64,000 nt of DNA from CAYRHN01 sp964424115 (GTDB taxonomy: Bacteria > Chloroflexota > Anaerolineae > Anaerolineales > Anaerolineaceae), in assembly GCA_964424115.1 (NCBI GenBank), contig CAYRHN010000002.1:186001-250000 (forward strand). The letters run 5' to 3'. The translations under genes were made by a program, and so were the position numbers. The first letter of the stretch is position 1. Each line of letters starts with the position of its first letter. Of the stretch, positions 17,127-24,645 are shown one piece after another. Below the pieces are notes generated by a model, which searched no databases, was not told the origin of the DNA, and saw nothing but the letters and a program-made list of their open reading frames with translations.

Positions 17127-17507
17127 ATGACCTGGTTCCCCCTCCTTCTGGCCTACTGGGGTTTTGCAGGAATCTTTGGAACTCTAATCCGCACTCAGCA
17201 AACCTGGGTGTGGGGTTTGTTTGGCGGATTGGTTATCTTGCCATTATCTGCGGGACTGCCGGTCGATTGGGTTTTGCGATTGGTAGGGTGGGGTGCTGCG
17301 GGCGGGGTGGTCTGGTTGTATCTCAAATGCCCGGTCTGGCTCCCTGCCTGGATATGGGGCAAAGCCTTTGCTTTGGGTTACCTGGTTATTTTAATGTTTC
17401 TGATCGCTATTTGGGGGATTTTATCGGGCTTTGTTGGGGTAGGCGCCGCGGCAGCGGCAGCGGGCGTATTAGCGACCTTTCGTTTGAGCAGTCAACAAAA
17501 TTATTAA
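17127..17507 (+). CDS. Small integral membrane protein, unknown
   Basis: 126 residues, almost all hydrophobic, with four predicted transmembrane helices and Gly/Ala-rich last helix (GVGAAAAAAGVLA). The frame starts right after GAGGCGAAATT, a modest ribosome site. Not recognised. It is divergent from the ECF sigma gene, so the 137-base gap may hold promoters for both. Confidence 0.6.
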   Translation: MTWFPLLLAYWGFAGIFGTLIRTQQTWVWGLFGGLVILPLSAGLPVDWVLRLVGWGAAGGVVWLYLKCPVWLPAWIWGKAFALGYLVILMFLIAIWGILSGFVGVGAAAAAAGVLATFRLSSQQNY

Positions 17508-17541
17508 TAACGAGGGTGCCGTCTCGAATTCACGCAAGAGG

Positions 17542-19053
17542 TTAATATTCTCCAGGCCGGGGTTCTGAATACAACCGGTTAGGTGTATCAGGATAATAGT
17601 AATATGTCTGACGGTCAAAGAATTCCATTTTAAGGGAATAATTATCCATCTGATTCCCGCTCCAGGCGAATAAGAATGGGCTATCCATGAAAGGGCTGCT
17701 AAGATCGAGCAGGTTACCATAGCCAATCCAACTGTTGGAACCGGTAATTACAATAATGAGGGCCGGGGTGTATTTTTGGTATTCCTTTGAAAGGAATGGC
17801 TGCATGGCTGAATGGCTGACGCCGTACAGCCCGCGCAATCCGTCCAGCCGCATGGGAATATAAAAGAATAGATTACAAGTGACCAGTGCGGTGACCAGGA
17901 TCGTGGTGAGGTATAGGGGGAGTTTTGTCAACCTTGGCCATTTCAAGTGGAGAGAAGCAATCCAGCGAATCCCGGAAGCGGAAAGCAGCGCCAGACTGGG
18001 CAGAGCTTCGTAATAATATCGCGGTCCAAGCAGTGAAGAACTGACCCAATAAGCCATATAAACGACGATCAGGCTGGGGATCACGGCAATGATCTTCCAG
18101 ATGCGGGTGTTGCGGCGCAGGGCAATCAAACCGAAGGGGAGGAACAACCAGGAGAAAGACGCCCAGCCAAAAAGATCGTGATATAAAAAATACAAGCTGA
18201 AATCCAGGTTCTGAAAGGCGTGTCCGAGCTGGTAACCACCCTCCTGTAGACCGACGCCGGGGCCGAATCCAACTTGATCATAGGGCCACCATAATGTATA
18301 GGGATTGAGCAGGGCGTTGCCCGTTACGGCGTATTGCCAGAGCAGATGCGTGGCGGAAATCAAACCGGCGCCGGCTCCAATCAACAGGACGGTCAAACGG
18401 GTTTTCTGGTCACTGCGGAGGAGCAACCATAATGCGTGAACGATGAAGGGCAGGCATACACCCACGGCGGTCAACGGTCGGGTGAGGGCCAGCAAGCCGA
18501 TGGATAAAGCTGATACAGAAGCGGTCATCCAGCGGGGAACAGTCCGGGCGGGAGAGAATGTATCCGTCCATGCCAAAGCCAGGCAAAGGGTCAGAAACAT
18601 GGACCATGGATGAGCCAAATAGGAGCCGGAATTCATTAATAAGAAAGGAGATCCGGCAGCCAGGAATGCGGCCAGCAGGGCAGTTTTTTCGTCCAGCAGC
18701 TTCTTTCCCAGGCGGTAGAGCAGCCAGATGGACCAACCGGCCAGCAGCGGATTGACCAAGTCACGAGCGCCAAACCGTTCTCCAAAGGAGAGCACCACCG
18801 GCCACCCCAGAGGATATTTTCCGAAACGTAGGCCGTGATAATCTACCACAAACGGAACCAGGAAACACGAGGGACAGCTGGGACTGGGAAGGGTAATTTC
18901 TCCCCGGGCGATCACTTTTGCCTGCCAGGTATAAGCCATTTCATCTTCGATATGGGGAACCGATTCAAAGATATTGGTTGTCACCCACAGGGAGGCAAGC
19001 ACCGTCAGAAGGCTGAGTACCAGCGCAAAACGATCCCACCATGAACTACGCAT
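17542..19053 (-). CDS. GT-C family glycosyltransferase (ArnT/PMT-like)
   Basis: 503 residues with about ten predicted transmembrane helices. Such enzymes move a sugar from a polyprenyl-phosphate carrier to protein or lipid on the outer face of the membrane. The first extracytoplasmic loop holds the acidic pair typical of the family (VPHIEDEMAYTWQA). The next block FGKYPLGWPVVLSFGERF is also characteristic. The acceptor cannot be told. The last 100 residues form a soluble outer domain with many aromatic residues. The gene is 6 bases downstream of rimO. Confidence 0.82.
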   Translation of the reverse strand: MRSSWWDRFALVLSLLTVLASLWVTTNIFESVPHIEDEMAYTWQAKVIARGEITLPSPSCPSCFLVPFVVDYHGLRFGKYPLGWPVVLSFGERFGARDLVNPLLAGWSIWLLYRLGKKLLDEKTALLAAFLAAGSPFLLMNSGSYLAHPWSMFLTLCLALAWTDTFSPARTVPRWMTASVSALSIGLLALTRPLTAVGVCLPFIVHALWLLLRSDQKTRLTVLLIGAGAGLISATHLLWQYAVTGNALLNPYTLWWPYDQVGFGPGVGLQEGGYQLGHAFQNLDFSLYFLYHDLFGWASFSWLFLPFGLIALRRNTRIWKIIAVIPSLIVVYMAYWVSSSLLGPRYYYEALPSLALLSASGIRWIASLHLKWPRLTKLPLYLTTILVTALVTCNLFFYIPMRLDGLRGLYGVSHSAMQPFLSKEYQKYTPALIIVITGSNSWIGYGNLLDLSSPFMDSPFLFAWSGNQMDNYSLKMEFFDRQTYYYYPDTPNRLYSEPRPGEY

Positions 19054-19059
19054 AAGGAT

Positions 19060-20397
19060 CTATCCAGGGTATTGCAGGCGGCCGGTCAGGTCGTGCACCA
19101 ACGCCCCGCCGATCTGCACTGGGACGATCTGTCCAGGTTCGATCTCGTTTTCAATAAATACCATACCATCAATTTCAGGCGCATCGCGGTAAGAACGACC
19201 AACCGAGATGCCGTCCTGACAACCCTCCACAAACACATCCAGGGTCTTTCCAACAAAGGTTTGGTTCTTGGATAGCGAGATATTCTCTTGAAGGCGCATG
19301 AGCGTTTCTCGGCGCGCCTCCTTTACGTCTTCAGGGATTGGATCTCCCAAAGGTTCTGATGCAGTACCGGGTTCGAAGGAAAAGTTAAACACTCCCAGGT
19401 GATCGAAACGAATTTCTTGAATGAAATCGCATAACGTCTGGAATTCCACTTCTGTTTCGCCAGGATACCCGACAATGAAGGTGGTACGCAATGCCAAAGA
19501 AGGCATAGCCTTGCGCATCTTTTCGATGGTTTGATAGACCCAGTCCATATTGGCAGGGCGGCGCATTCTCCGCAGCGTTTCAGGATGCGCATGCTGCAGG
19601 GGAATATCCAGATAGGGGAGAATCTGTGAATTAGAGGCCATCACCTCAATGAGCCTGTCGCTGACAAAACCAGGGTATGCATACATCAGACGGATCCACG
19701 GAATGCGCGGAGCGGCCCGGGTGATCTGTTCCAGCAGGGAAGCAAGCCCGTCTTTTATCCCCAAATCGGAGCCGTAATCAGTAGTATCTTGAGCGATCAG
19801 GATCAATTCCTGGATGTCTGAATCTTGCAGGGTCACGGCTTCCTGCACGATGGATTGGGCGGGGCGGCTAACAGCAGTACCTTTGATAAGCGGGATGGAA
19901 CAAAAAGCGCATGGGCGCCGGCAACCATCGGCTATTTTGAGGTAAGCGCTTCTGCCTTGCGGGGCGGCGCGTACCACGCCGTGTTCATCTGTACCCACCG
20001 TCGGTACATCTGGAATGTGGTATAGCGGAGGAAGATTTCGGCGTTCAGAAAGCTTATCCAGAACGTCCAGAATATCCATCCATCGGCGGGTGGAGAGGAT
20101 GCCATCCAGGCCGGGTACTTCTTCGGCCAGTTTTTGGCGGTAACGGTCAGTCAGGCATCCGGCGGCGATCAGCAACTGGCCTTTGCGTTTCTTATGGGCC
20201 AATTCTCGTAAAGCATCCAAAGATTCCTGGCGAGCGGCTGAGATAAAACCGCAAGTGTTGACAATCAATACGCCGGCCTGCGAGGGTTTTTCGACCGGGT
20301 GGTAACCCGAATCGGTCAACAAAGAAGACATAGAATAAGAATCAACTGTGTTCTTGGCACAGCCTAAGGAAAGTAGATAGAAAGCTCGAGGATTCAT
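19060..20397 (-). CDS. rimO: Ribosomal protein S12 methylthiotransferase RimO
   Basis: 445 residues. RimO is a radical SAM enzyme that adds a methylthio group to an Asp of ribosomal protein S12. The N-terminal UPF0004 domain has LGCAKNTVDS, VNTCGFI and AAGCLTDRY (three cluster cysteines). The radical SAM cluster is CRRPCAFCSIP, and the block PYLDIPLQHAHPETLRRMRRP is typical. A TRAM domain ends the protein. NTVDS instead of the MiaB-type pattern and the length favour RimO over MiaB. It is downstream of the rodZ-like gene with a 3-base gap. Confidence 0.94.
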   Translation of the reverse strand: MNPRAFYLLSLGCAKNTVDSYSMSSLLTDSGYHPVEKPSQAGVLIVNTCGFISAARQESLDALRELAHKKRKGQLLIAAGCLTDRYRQKLAEEVPGLDGILSTRRWMDILDVLDKLSERRNLPPLYHIPDVPTVGTDEHGVVRAAPQGRSAYLKIADGCRRPCAFCSIPLIKGTAVSRPAQSIVQEAVTLQDSDIQELILIAQDTTDYGSDLGIKDGLASLLEQITRAAPRIPWIRLMYAYPGFVSDRLIEVMASNSQILPYLDIPLQHAHPETLRRMRRPANMDWVYQTIEKMRKAMPSLALRTTFIVGYPGETEVEFQTLCDFIQEIRFDHLGVFNFSFEPGTASEPLGDPIPEDVKEARRETLMRLQENISLSKNQTFVGKTLDVFVEGCQDGISVGRSYRDAPEIDGMVFIENEIEPGQIVPVQIGGALVHDLTGRLQYPG

Positions 20398-20400
20398 AAT

Positions 20401-21723
20401 TTAAGGGATCAATGGGGTAATCGTCGGGGCGGCCTGTGTGTTGGTAGGCTGCAAAGTGGCGGTAGGTTGTGGGGTGGCGGTAGGTGTGGCAGTGAAGAGC
20501 GGCGTGGGAGTAATCACCCCTTGGGCGGTGAAGATCAATTGCAGAGGTTCCCCCAACCGCCCCTGCAGGTTCATATCCGTCTGGTTGAAATAGATCTGTA
20601 CTGCGGCGGAGCTGCCGCAGGCGATCTCGATCTGGTTGATGGCTGTGAACGGATAAGCCGTGCCGGGGACAATGCGTCCGGAGAATGCCACCTTACCGTC
20701 CTCGCTCACCTGGAGGAAAGCCCGCTGATGGGCGATGATATAAACTTGCAGCGGGTCACTTCCCAGGACCGGGATGGTGGCCGTGGCCTGCGCCTGGAGC
20801 GTGCCTTGTTGGGTTCCGGTGGGGGTGGGAGTGATCTCTAGTTCGGGGGTGGGAGTATTTAGAAAGGCATCTGCCATGGACGGCACGGTGGGTTGTTGAA
20901 TGCTTTGCTGGTTGGTAATCTCTGAAACGCCCCAAATGGCGAAAATAAGCAACCCAAAGGTGAGGGTGACCCCCACGATGACATCAAAAGTAATGATCCG
21001 GCGCCAGCCGGTAGGAGGGTTTTTTTTGACCGCTGCTGTTTTGCTGGCGGACTGGGTTGAGGGACGAGTCTGGCTCAGACGGCTTTGCAAGCCATCGGCA
21101 AAACGGTCGAGGATCTCCTCGTTATTCAATCCCAGAAAGGAAGCGTAATTGTTGAGCATGCCGCGCCCTTGCACCGGTGAGGGCAGATCATGCAAGCGTC
21201 CTTCTTCGAGCGCTTGCAAGTAACGGGCGCGCAGCTTGGTGTAACGTTCTACATCGGTAAGAGAAAGGCCGATCGCTTCGCGGCGTTGACGAAGGAGGTG
21301 ACCAATTTCAATAAATGTTTGATCCCCACTGGGAGGAGGCGGAGCTGCAGGTTCGACTGTGGAACCGGTCGGATGGGATAGGGGAGAAATTTCTTCGCTT
21401 GCGTCTTCCGGCTCGGGTTGTTCGACTGGAGCAAGCGGGGTTATCTCTGGCGGATTGAGCAGCGCATTCAGATCAAGCTTGAGGTAGTCGGCGTATAAAC
21501 GCAAAAAACCACGCCCCTGCACTTTTGAAGGCAATATTTCCCACTGGTCGTTCTCTAATGCCTCCAGGAAGCGCTGGCGGATGTGCGTGGCTTTGGCGGC
21601 TTGTTCCAGCGTAATCTGGCGCGCGCCGCGAGCCTCGCGAAGCTGCTCACCAATGGTTTGAGACACGTTATAAAGCAATTCAAGATTGGAACAGCGGACA
21701 GCAGCTGCTGTCCGCTGTTCCAT
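20401..21723 (-). CDS. RodZ-like membrane protein with two HTH domains
   Basis: 440 residues from ATG 21723, chosen because the longer frame begins inside rplI. Two similar cytoplasmic HTH_25 domains occur in tandem: IGEQLREARGARQITLEQAA...GRGFLRLYADYL and IGHLLRQRREAIGLSLTDVE...GRGMLNNYASFL. One transmembrane helix follows (VIVGVTLTFGLLIFAIWG), then an outer DUF4115-like domain (SEDGKVAFSGRIVPGTAYPF) and a Thr/Pro-rich end (FTATPTATPQPTATLQPT). RodZ normally links MreB to the envelope and has one HTH; the doubled HTH is unusual. It overlaps the end of rplI closely (8 bases). Confidence 0.85.
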   Translation of the reverse strand: MEQRTAAAVRCSNLELLYNVSQTIGEQLREARGARQITLEQAAKATHIRQRFLEALENDQWEILPSKVQGRGFLRLYADYLKLDLNALLNPPEITPLAPVEQPEPEDASEEISPLSHPTGSTVEPAAPPPPSGDQTFIEIGHLLRQRREAIGLSLTDVERYTKLRARYLQALEEGRLHDLPSPVQGRGMLNNYASFLGLNNEEILDRFADGLQSRLSQTRPSTQSASKTAAVKKNPPTGWRRIITFDVIVGVTLTFGLLIFAIWGVSEITNQQSIQQPTVPSMADAFLNTPTPELEITPTPTGTQQGTLQAQATATIPVLGSDPLQVYIIAHQRAFLQVSEDGKVAFSGRIVPGTAYPFTAINQIEIACGSSAAVQIYFNQTDMNLQGRLGEPLQLIFTAQGVITPTPLFTATPTATPQPTATLQPTNTQAAPTITPLIP

Positions 21724-21730
21724 GGTTTGA

Positions 21731-22231
21731 TCAGGCTTCGGTTTGCGGGGCAGCCGGTTCGGTTGGTTCGGGCATGACAGGCGCTTCACCTTCGCGGTGG
21801 ACGATGACCTTGATTTCGGGGGTCAGGTCTACGGTCAGGCGCACGTGTGCTTTATGCTCGCCGAGTGTGCGGATTGGTTCGCATTCCACCAGGTGGCGGT
21901 CGATAGAGAGGCCAAGTTTCTGGTTGATGGCATCCGCGATCATGTGGGATGTGATCGAACCATACAACTTGCCCGTTTCACCGGCTTTGCTGGGGAAGGC
22001 AATCACGAAGCCCTTCAACTGATCGGCCACAGCGCTCATCTCGTTATTGAGCGTGGCGCGGCGGACGGCAGCCTGGGTGCGGATGCGTTCCACCTGCTTC
22101 AAGGCGCCGGGAGTGGCCAGCACAGCCAAACCTTGCGGGAGCAGGTAATTGCGGCCAAAACCATCGGCAACTTTCTTGACATCGCCGGCGCGGCCCAATT
22201 TGTAGACATCCTTCAACAATAGAACTTTCAT
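21731..22231 (-). CDS. rplI: Ribosomal protein bL9
   Basis: 166 residues. N-terminal L9 signature KVLLLKDVYKLGRAGDVKKVADGFGRNYL, long connecting helix, and C-terminal rRNA-binding domain (GKLYGSITSHMIADAINQKLG region). It has a slightly long acidic/proline tail (EAPVMPEPTEPAAPQTEA). It is the first gene of the minus-strand group rplI-rodZ-rimO-glycosyltransferase. Confidence 0.97.
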   Translation of the reverse strand: MKVLLLKDVYKLGRAGDVKKVADGFGRNYLLPQGLAVLATPGALKQVERIRTQAAVRRATLNNEMSAVADQLKGFVIAFPSKAGETGKLYGSITSHMIADAINQKLGLSIDRHLVECEPIRTLGEHKAHVRLTVDLTPEIKVIVHREGEAPVMPEPTEPAAPQTEA

Positions 22232-22292
22232 TGCTCAAGCCCTTTCGATTTGTGATCTCTGGAACGAAGGGTACAACGATCCAGGAACTTGA

Positions 22293-22321
22293 ATTTTACC
22301 AGAAGAGATAGAAACCGTCAA
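22293..22321 (-). promoter_or_regulatory. Putative sigma70 promoter of rplI
   Basis: On the minus strand TTGACG (22316-22321) and TAAAAT (22293-22298) with a 17-base spacer, giving a leader of about 55 bases before rplI. Confidence 0.6.
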
Positions 22322-22508
22322 AGTGGGATTGTGAATCCTGATATTATCAGGACGGAATTTGGCGGTTTATGAGCTTCTTATGGGTACAGGATCATCTCGA
22401 TCAGAACGCGAACAAAGAACCATTTCCGTGATGGTGAAAATGCATTACAGAGATCAGCACCAGGGGAAAAAAGGGGATATGTGCAGTGAGTGCGAATATA
22501 AAATTGCC
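22322..22508. other. Gene-free stretch between rplI promoter and RNase P RNA
   Basis: About 190 bases, part of the 340-base gap between rplI and rnpB. It contains a small palindrome (CCTGATATTATCAGG, 22337-22351). No open frame or RNA gene could be supported. Confidence 0.5.
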
Positions 22509-22573
22509 CAGGTCAGTCTATAAGCGCGCACGCACCCTGTAAGGGTGTTCTGTCCACAATTCTTGTGTGGACA
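22509..22573 (-). repeat. Partial duplicate of the RNase P RNA 3' end, with hairpin
   Basis: On the plus strand GCCCAGGTCAGTCTATAAG followed by GCGC... and GTTCTGTCCAC mirrors the rnpB end GCCCAGGCTGGTCTATAAG...GTTCTGTCCAC 67 bases away. Between the copies CTGTCCACA / TGTGTGGACAG forms a perfect hairpin that could stop rnpB transcription, although the T-run is weak. Confidence 0.6.
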
Positions 22574-22930
22574 GTGCCCAGGCTGGTCTATAAGCCGCGT
22601 TCTGTCCACCCGAAGGTTGGGCGATCATCTATCTGAGCAGCCTACCCGGAGCTGTTCGGAGGCGAGCAGCCTCCCGCCTGCGCGAGGCAGGCTTCACTCC
22701 TGCTTGGCCTTGCTCCCGGTGAGGGTTACCTGGCCGCGGCATTGCTGCCAACGCCGGTGGTCTCTTACACCACCTTTTCACCCTTACCCCGCTTGCGCGG
22801 GGCGGTATGTCTCTGTGGCCCGATCTGGCAGGTTACCCCACCCCGGGGTTTCCCCGGCACCGTGCTCTATGGAGCGCGGACTTTCCTCGATCCCGCGAAC
22901 GGAACCGCGATCACCCGACCAACCTGGGCG
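22574..22930 (-). ncRNA. rnpB: RNase P RNA (bacterial type A)
   Basis: Catalytic RNA that trims tRNA 5' ends. On the minus strand the 5' part has GAGGAAAGTCCG CGCTCC, then the conserved block with AGGGTGAAA (P4 region), GTAAGAG and the 3' part ACAGAACGCGGCTTATAGACC. The ends pair: GCCCAGGTTGGTC at the 5' side with AGACCAGCCTGGGC at the 3' side. About 357 bases, a normal size. Any protein frames drawn across this interval are shadows. Confidence 0.96.
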
Positions 22931-22935
22931 TCTCC

Positions 22936-22964
22936 ATCATACCTGTTTCGGTTCACTTCGTCAA
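22936..22964 (-). promoter_or_regulatory. Sigma70 promoter of rnpB
   Basis: On the minus strand TTGACG (22959-22964) and TATGAT (22936-22941), 17-base spacer, placed immediately after the stop codon of the MFS gene. The predicted start falls at the RNase P 5' end. Confidence 0.8.
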
Positions 22965-24128
22965 CTACCCAGGAGCAAGATGGCCGTGTTTGACCCCACC
23001 CATCCAAAGAAAGGCTGCCATCCCGATCAATACGCCTACGCCAAGCATTCCGTACATTTGAGCGGCGGTATATTGATCCAATAACGTTCCGCCCAGGTAA
23101 TTTCCCAATCCGCCGCCAAGGTTCATCATGACCCCGCTGAAGATGGCCTGTGTGGTGGCTTGCAGTCCGGGAGGCGCGTTTTCCACCACGTAATGAATCC
23201 CGGCCAGCCACACCGCGGCAAACGTCAATCCGTGCATGATCTGGAAAGCAAAGATCGGTACAGGCTGGGGCAGGAACGCCAAGAGAAGCAAACGTATCCC
23301 AATGAAACCTAGCCCAATCACCATCAAGCCTGACGTTTTGAATTTTCGGATCAGCTGATCTGAAAATAACATGGTCGGCACTTCTGCCGCGGTGGCCAGG
23401 GCCAGAGCAAACCCCATATCGGAACGGGGAATCCCCGCCTCTTCCATGTACACTAAGAAATAGGTATTGATCACGGCCATGCCGGTCCCTGCTACCAATA
23501 CCATACCGAGGAAGATTAGCCAATTTCTAGACTTGAGTATGCTCCAAAGTCCAGCCTGGAAGGATGTGGTTCGTTCTAGCCGCGAAAAGGTGAGTCCCTG
23601 GGCAGAGATCAGGGCGATCGTCATGATCCCTGCATACATCCAAAACATGCTGTTCAAGCCGGCCTTCCCGATGATGATTCCAGCCAGAATGGAAACCAGG
23701 CCAAAACCAAGCGTGCCGCCCACGCGGATCTTTCCGTATAATTCGCGTTTTGTGCCGAGCATGGAGAGGGTGGCGCTGTCTGCCAGAGCCGGGATCGGTG
23801 CTACCAGGAAGGCATACAGAACCACAGTGATCAACAGGGAGCCCAAATCCACCACCGTTGGGATGATCAGCGCCACGACGAATGCTCCAAGGATAGCGAT
23901 CGAAAGGATCAGCCGATAACGGTGAGTGATATCTCCCAGGGCGCCCCAGATAGGTCCACCCACCATGCTGATCAGCGGCATGATCCCCATCAATAGCCCT
24001 ATTTCTTCTCCGCTTCGGCCGTTATTCTGGTAGTAAAGTGCCAGGAACGGGTTAAAAACCGCAACTCCGGCGAAGTAGAGAAATTGGAAAGCAAATGGGA
24101 TGGCGAGCAAGGATGGTTTTCTCATCAA
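22965..24128 (-). CDS. MFS transporter (MFS_1-like / nucleoside:H+ symporter type)
   Basis: 387 residues with twelve predicted transmembrane helices. The loop between helices 2 and 3 carries GGPIWGALGDITHRYRL, the MFS motif A variant of the MFS_1_like/LacY-related group. The second half has an equivalent segment near DMGFALALATAAEVPTMLFSDQLIRK. The substrate is not predictable. Last complete chromosomal gene before the mobile element junction. Confidence 0.87.
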   Translation of the reverse strand: MMRKPSLLAIPFAFQFLYFAGVAVFNPFLALYYQNNGRSGEEIGLLMGIMPLISMVGGPIWGALGDITHRYRLILSIAILGAFVVALIIPTVVDLGSLLITVVLYAFLVAPIPALADSATLSMLGTKRELYGKIRVGGTLGFGLVSILAGIIIGKAGLNSMFWMYAGIMTIALISAQGLTFSRLERTTSFQAGLWSILKSRNWLIFLGMVLVAGTGMAVINTYFLVYMEEAGIPRSDMGFALALATAAEVPTMLFSDQLIRKFKTSGLMVIGLGFIGIRLLLLAFLPQPVPIFAFQIMHGLTFAAVWLAGIHYVVENAPPGLQATTQAIFSGVMMNLGGGLGNYLGGTLLDQYTAAQMYGMLGVGVLIGMAAFLWMGGVKHGHLAPG

Positions 24129-24167
24129 TAATAAAAGACGCCGCCCTATTTAGTAAGAATAACCCGC

Positions 24168-24645
24168 TTATTCGGTCAATTCTCGCGGCCGGTATTGGAG
24201 CGCTTCGGCGAGATGAGCAGGAGCGATTTCCACGGCCCCGGCCAGATCGGCGATGGTGCGGGCCAACTTGAGGATGCGGTGGTAAGCGCGCGCGGAAAGC
24301 TGCAAGCGGGTCATGGCGGATTTCATCAGGCTGCGGCTGGTATCATCCAGAACGCAGAACGAGCGAACTTCCGCCGGGCGCATATCCGCGTTGCAAGCGA
24401 TCGGGCTGTTCGTGAAGCGCTGGCGCTGGCGTTGGCGGGCCGCTTCCACCCGCGCGCGTATGGTCGCCGAGGATTCCCCCAGGCGCGCGTCGCTCAATTT
24501 CTCGTATTCCACCCGCGGCACCTGGATATGGATGTCAATGCGGTCGAGCAGAGGGCCGGAGACGCGTTTTTGATACTTAGTGACCATGGCTGAGGAACAG
24601 GTGCAGGCGCGAACCGGGTCGCCGTAATAGCCGCAGGGGCAGGCG
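24168..24645 (-). pseudogene. comM: comM (Mg-chelatase-like AAA+ protein), 3' fragment cut by the element
   Basis: ComM/YifB is a hexameric helicase that helps branch migration in natural transformation. Only the last 158 or so codons remain in place here. They begin at the CPCGYYGDP motif, then VSGPLLDRIDIHIQVPRV (sensor region), and end with the Mg_chelatase C-terminal domain (LKLARTIADLAGAVEIAPAHLAEALQYRP). The frame continues upstream into element DNA but the residues there (RRRFRYDYIPH) are not ComM-like. The 5' two thirds should lie at the far end of the element. So the gene is split, not decayed, and would be restored on excision. Confidence 0.88.

Noticed and set aside
22545..23084. 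Plus-strand open frames across the RNase P RNA
   Set aside because: The interval is the structured RNase P RNA on the minus strand; the frames are shadows of its GC-rich stems.
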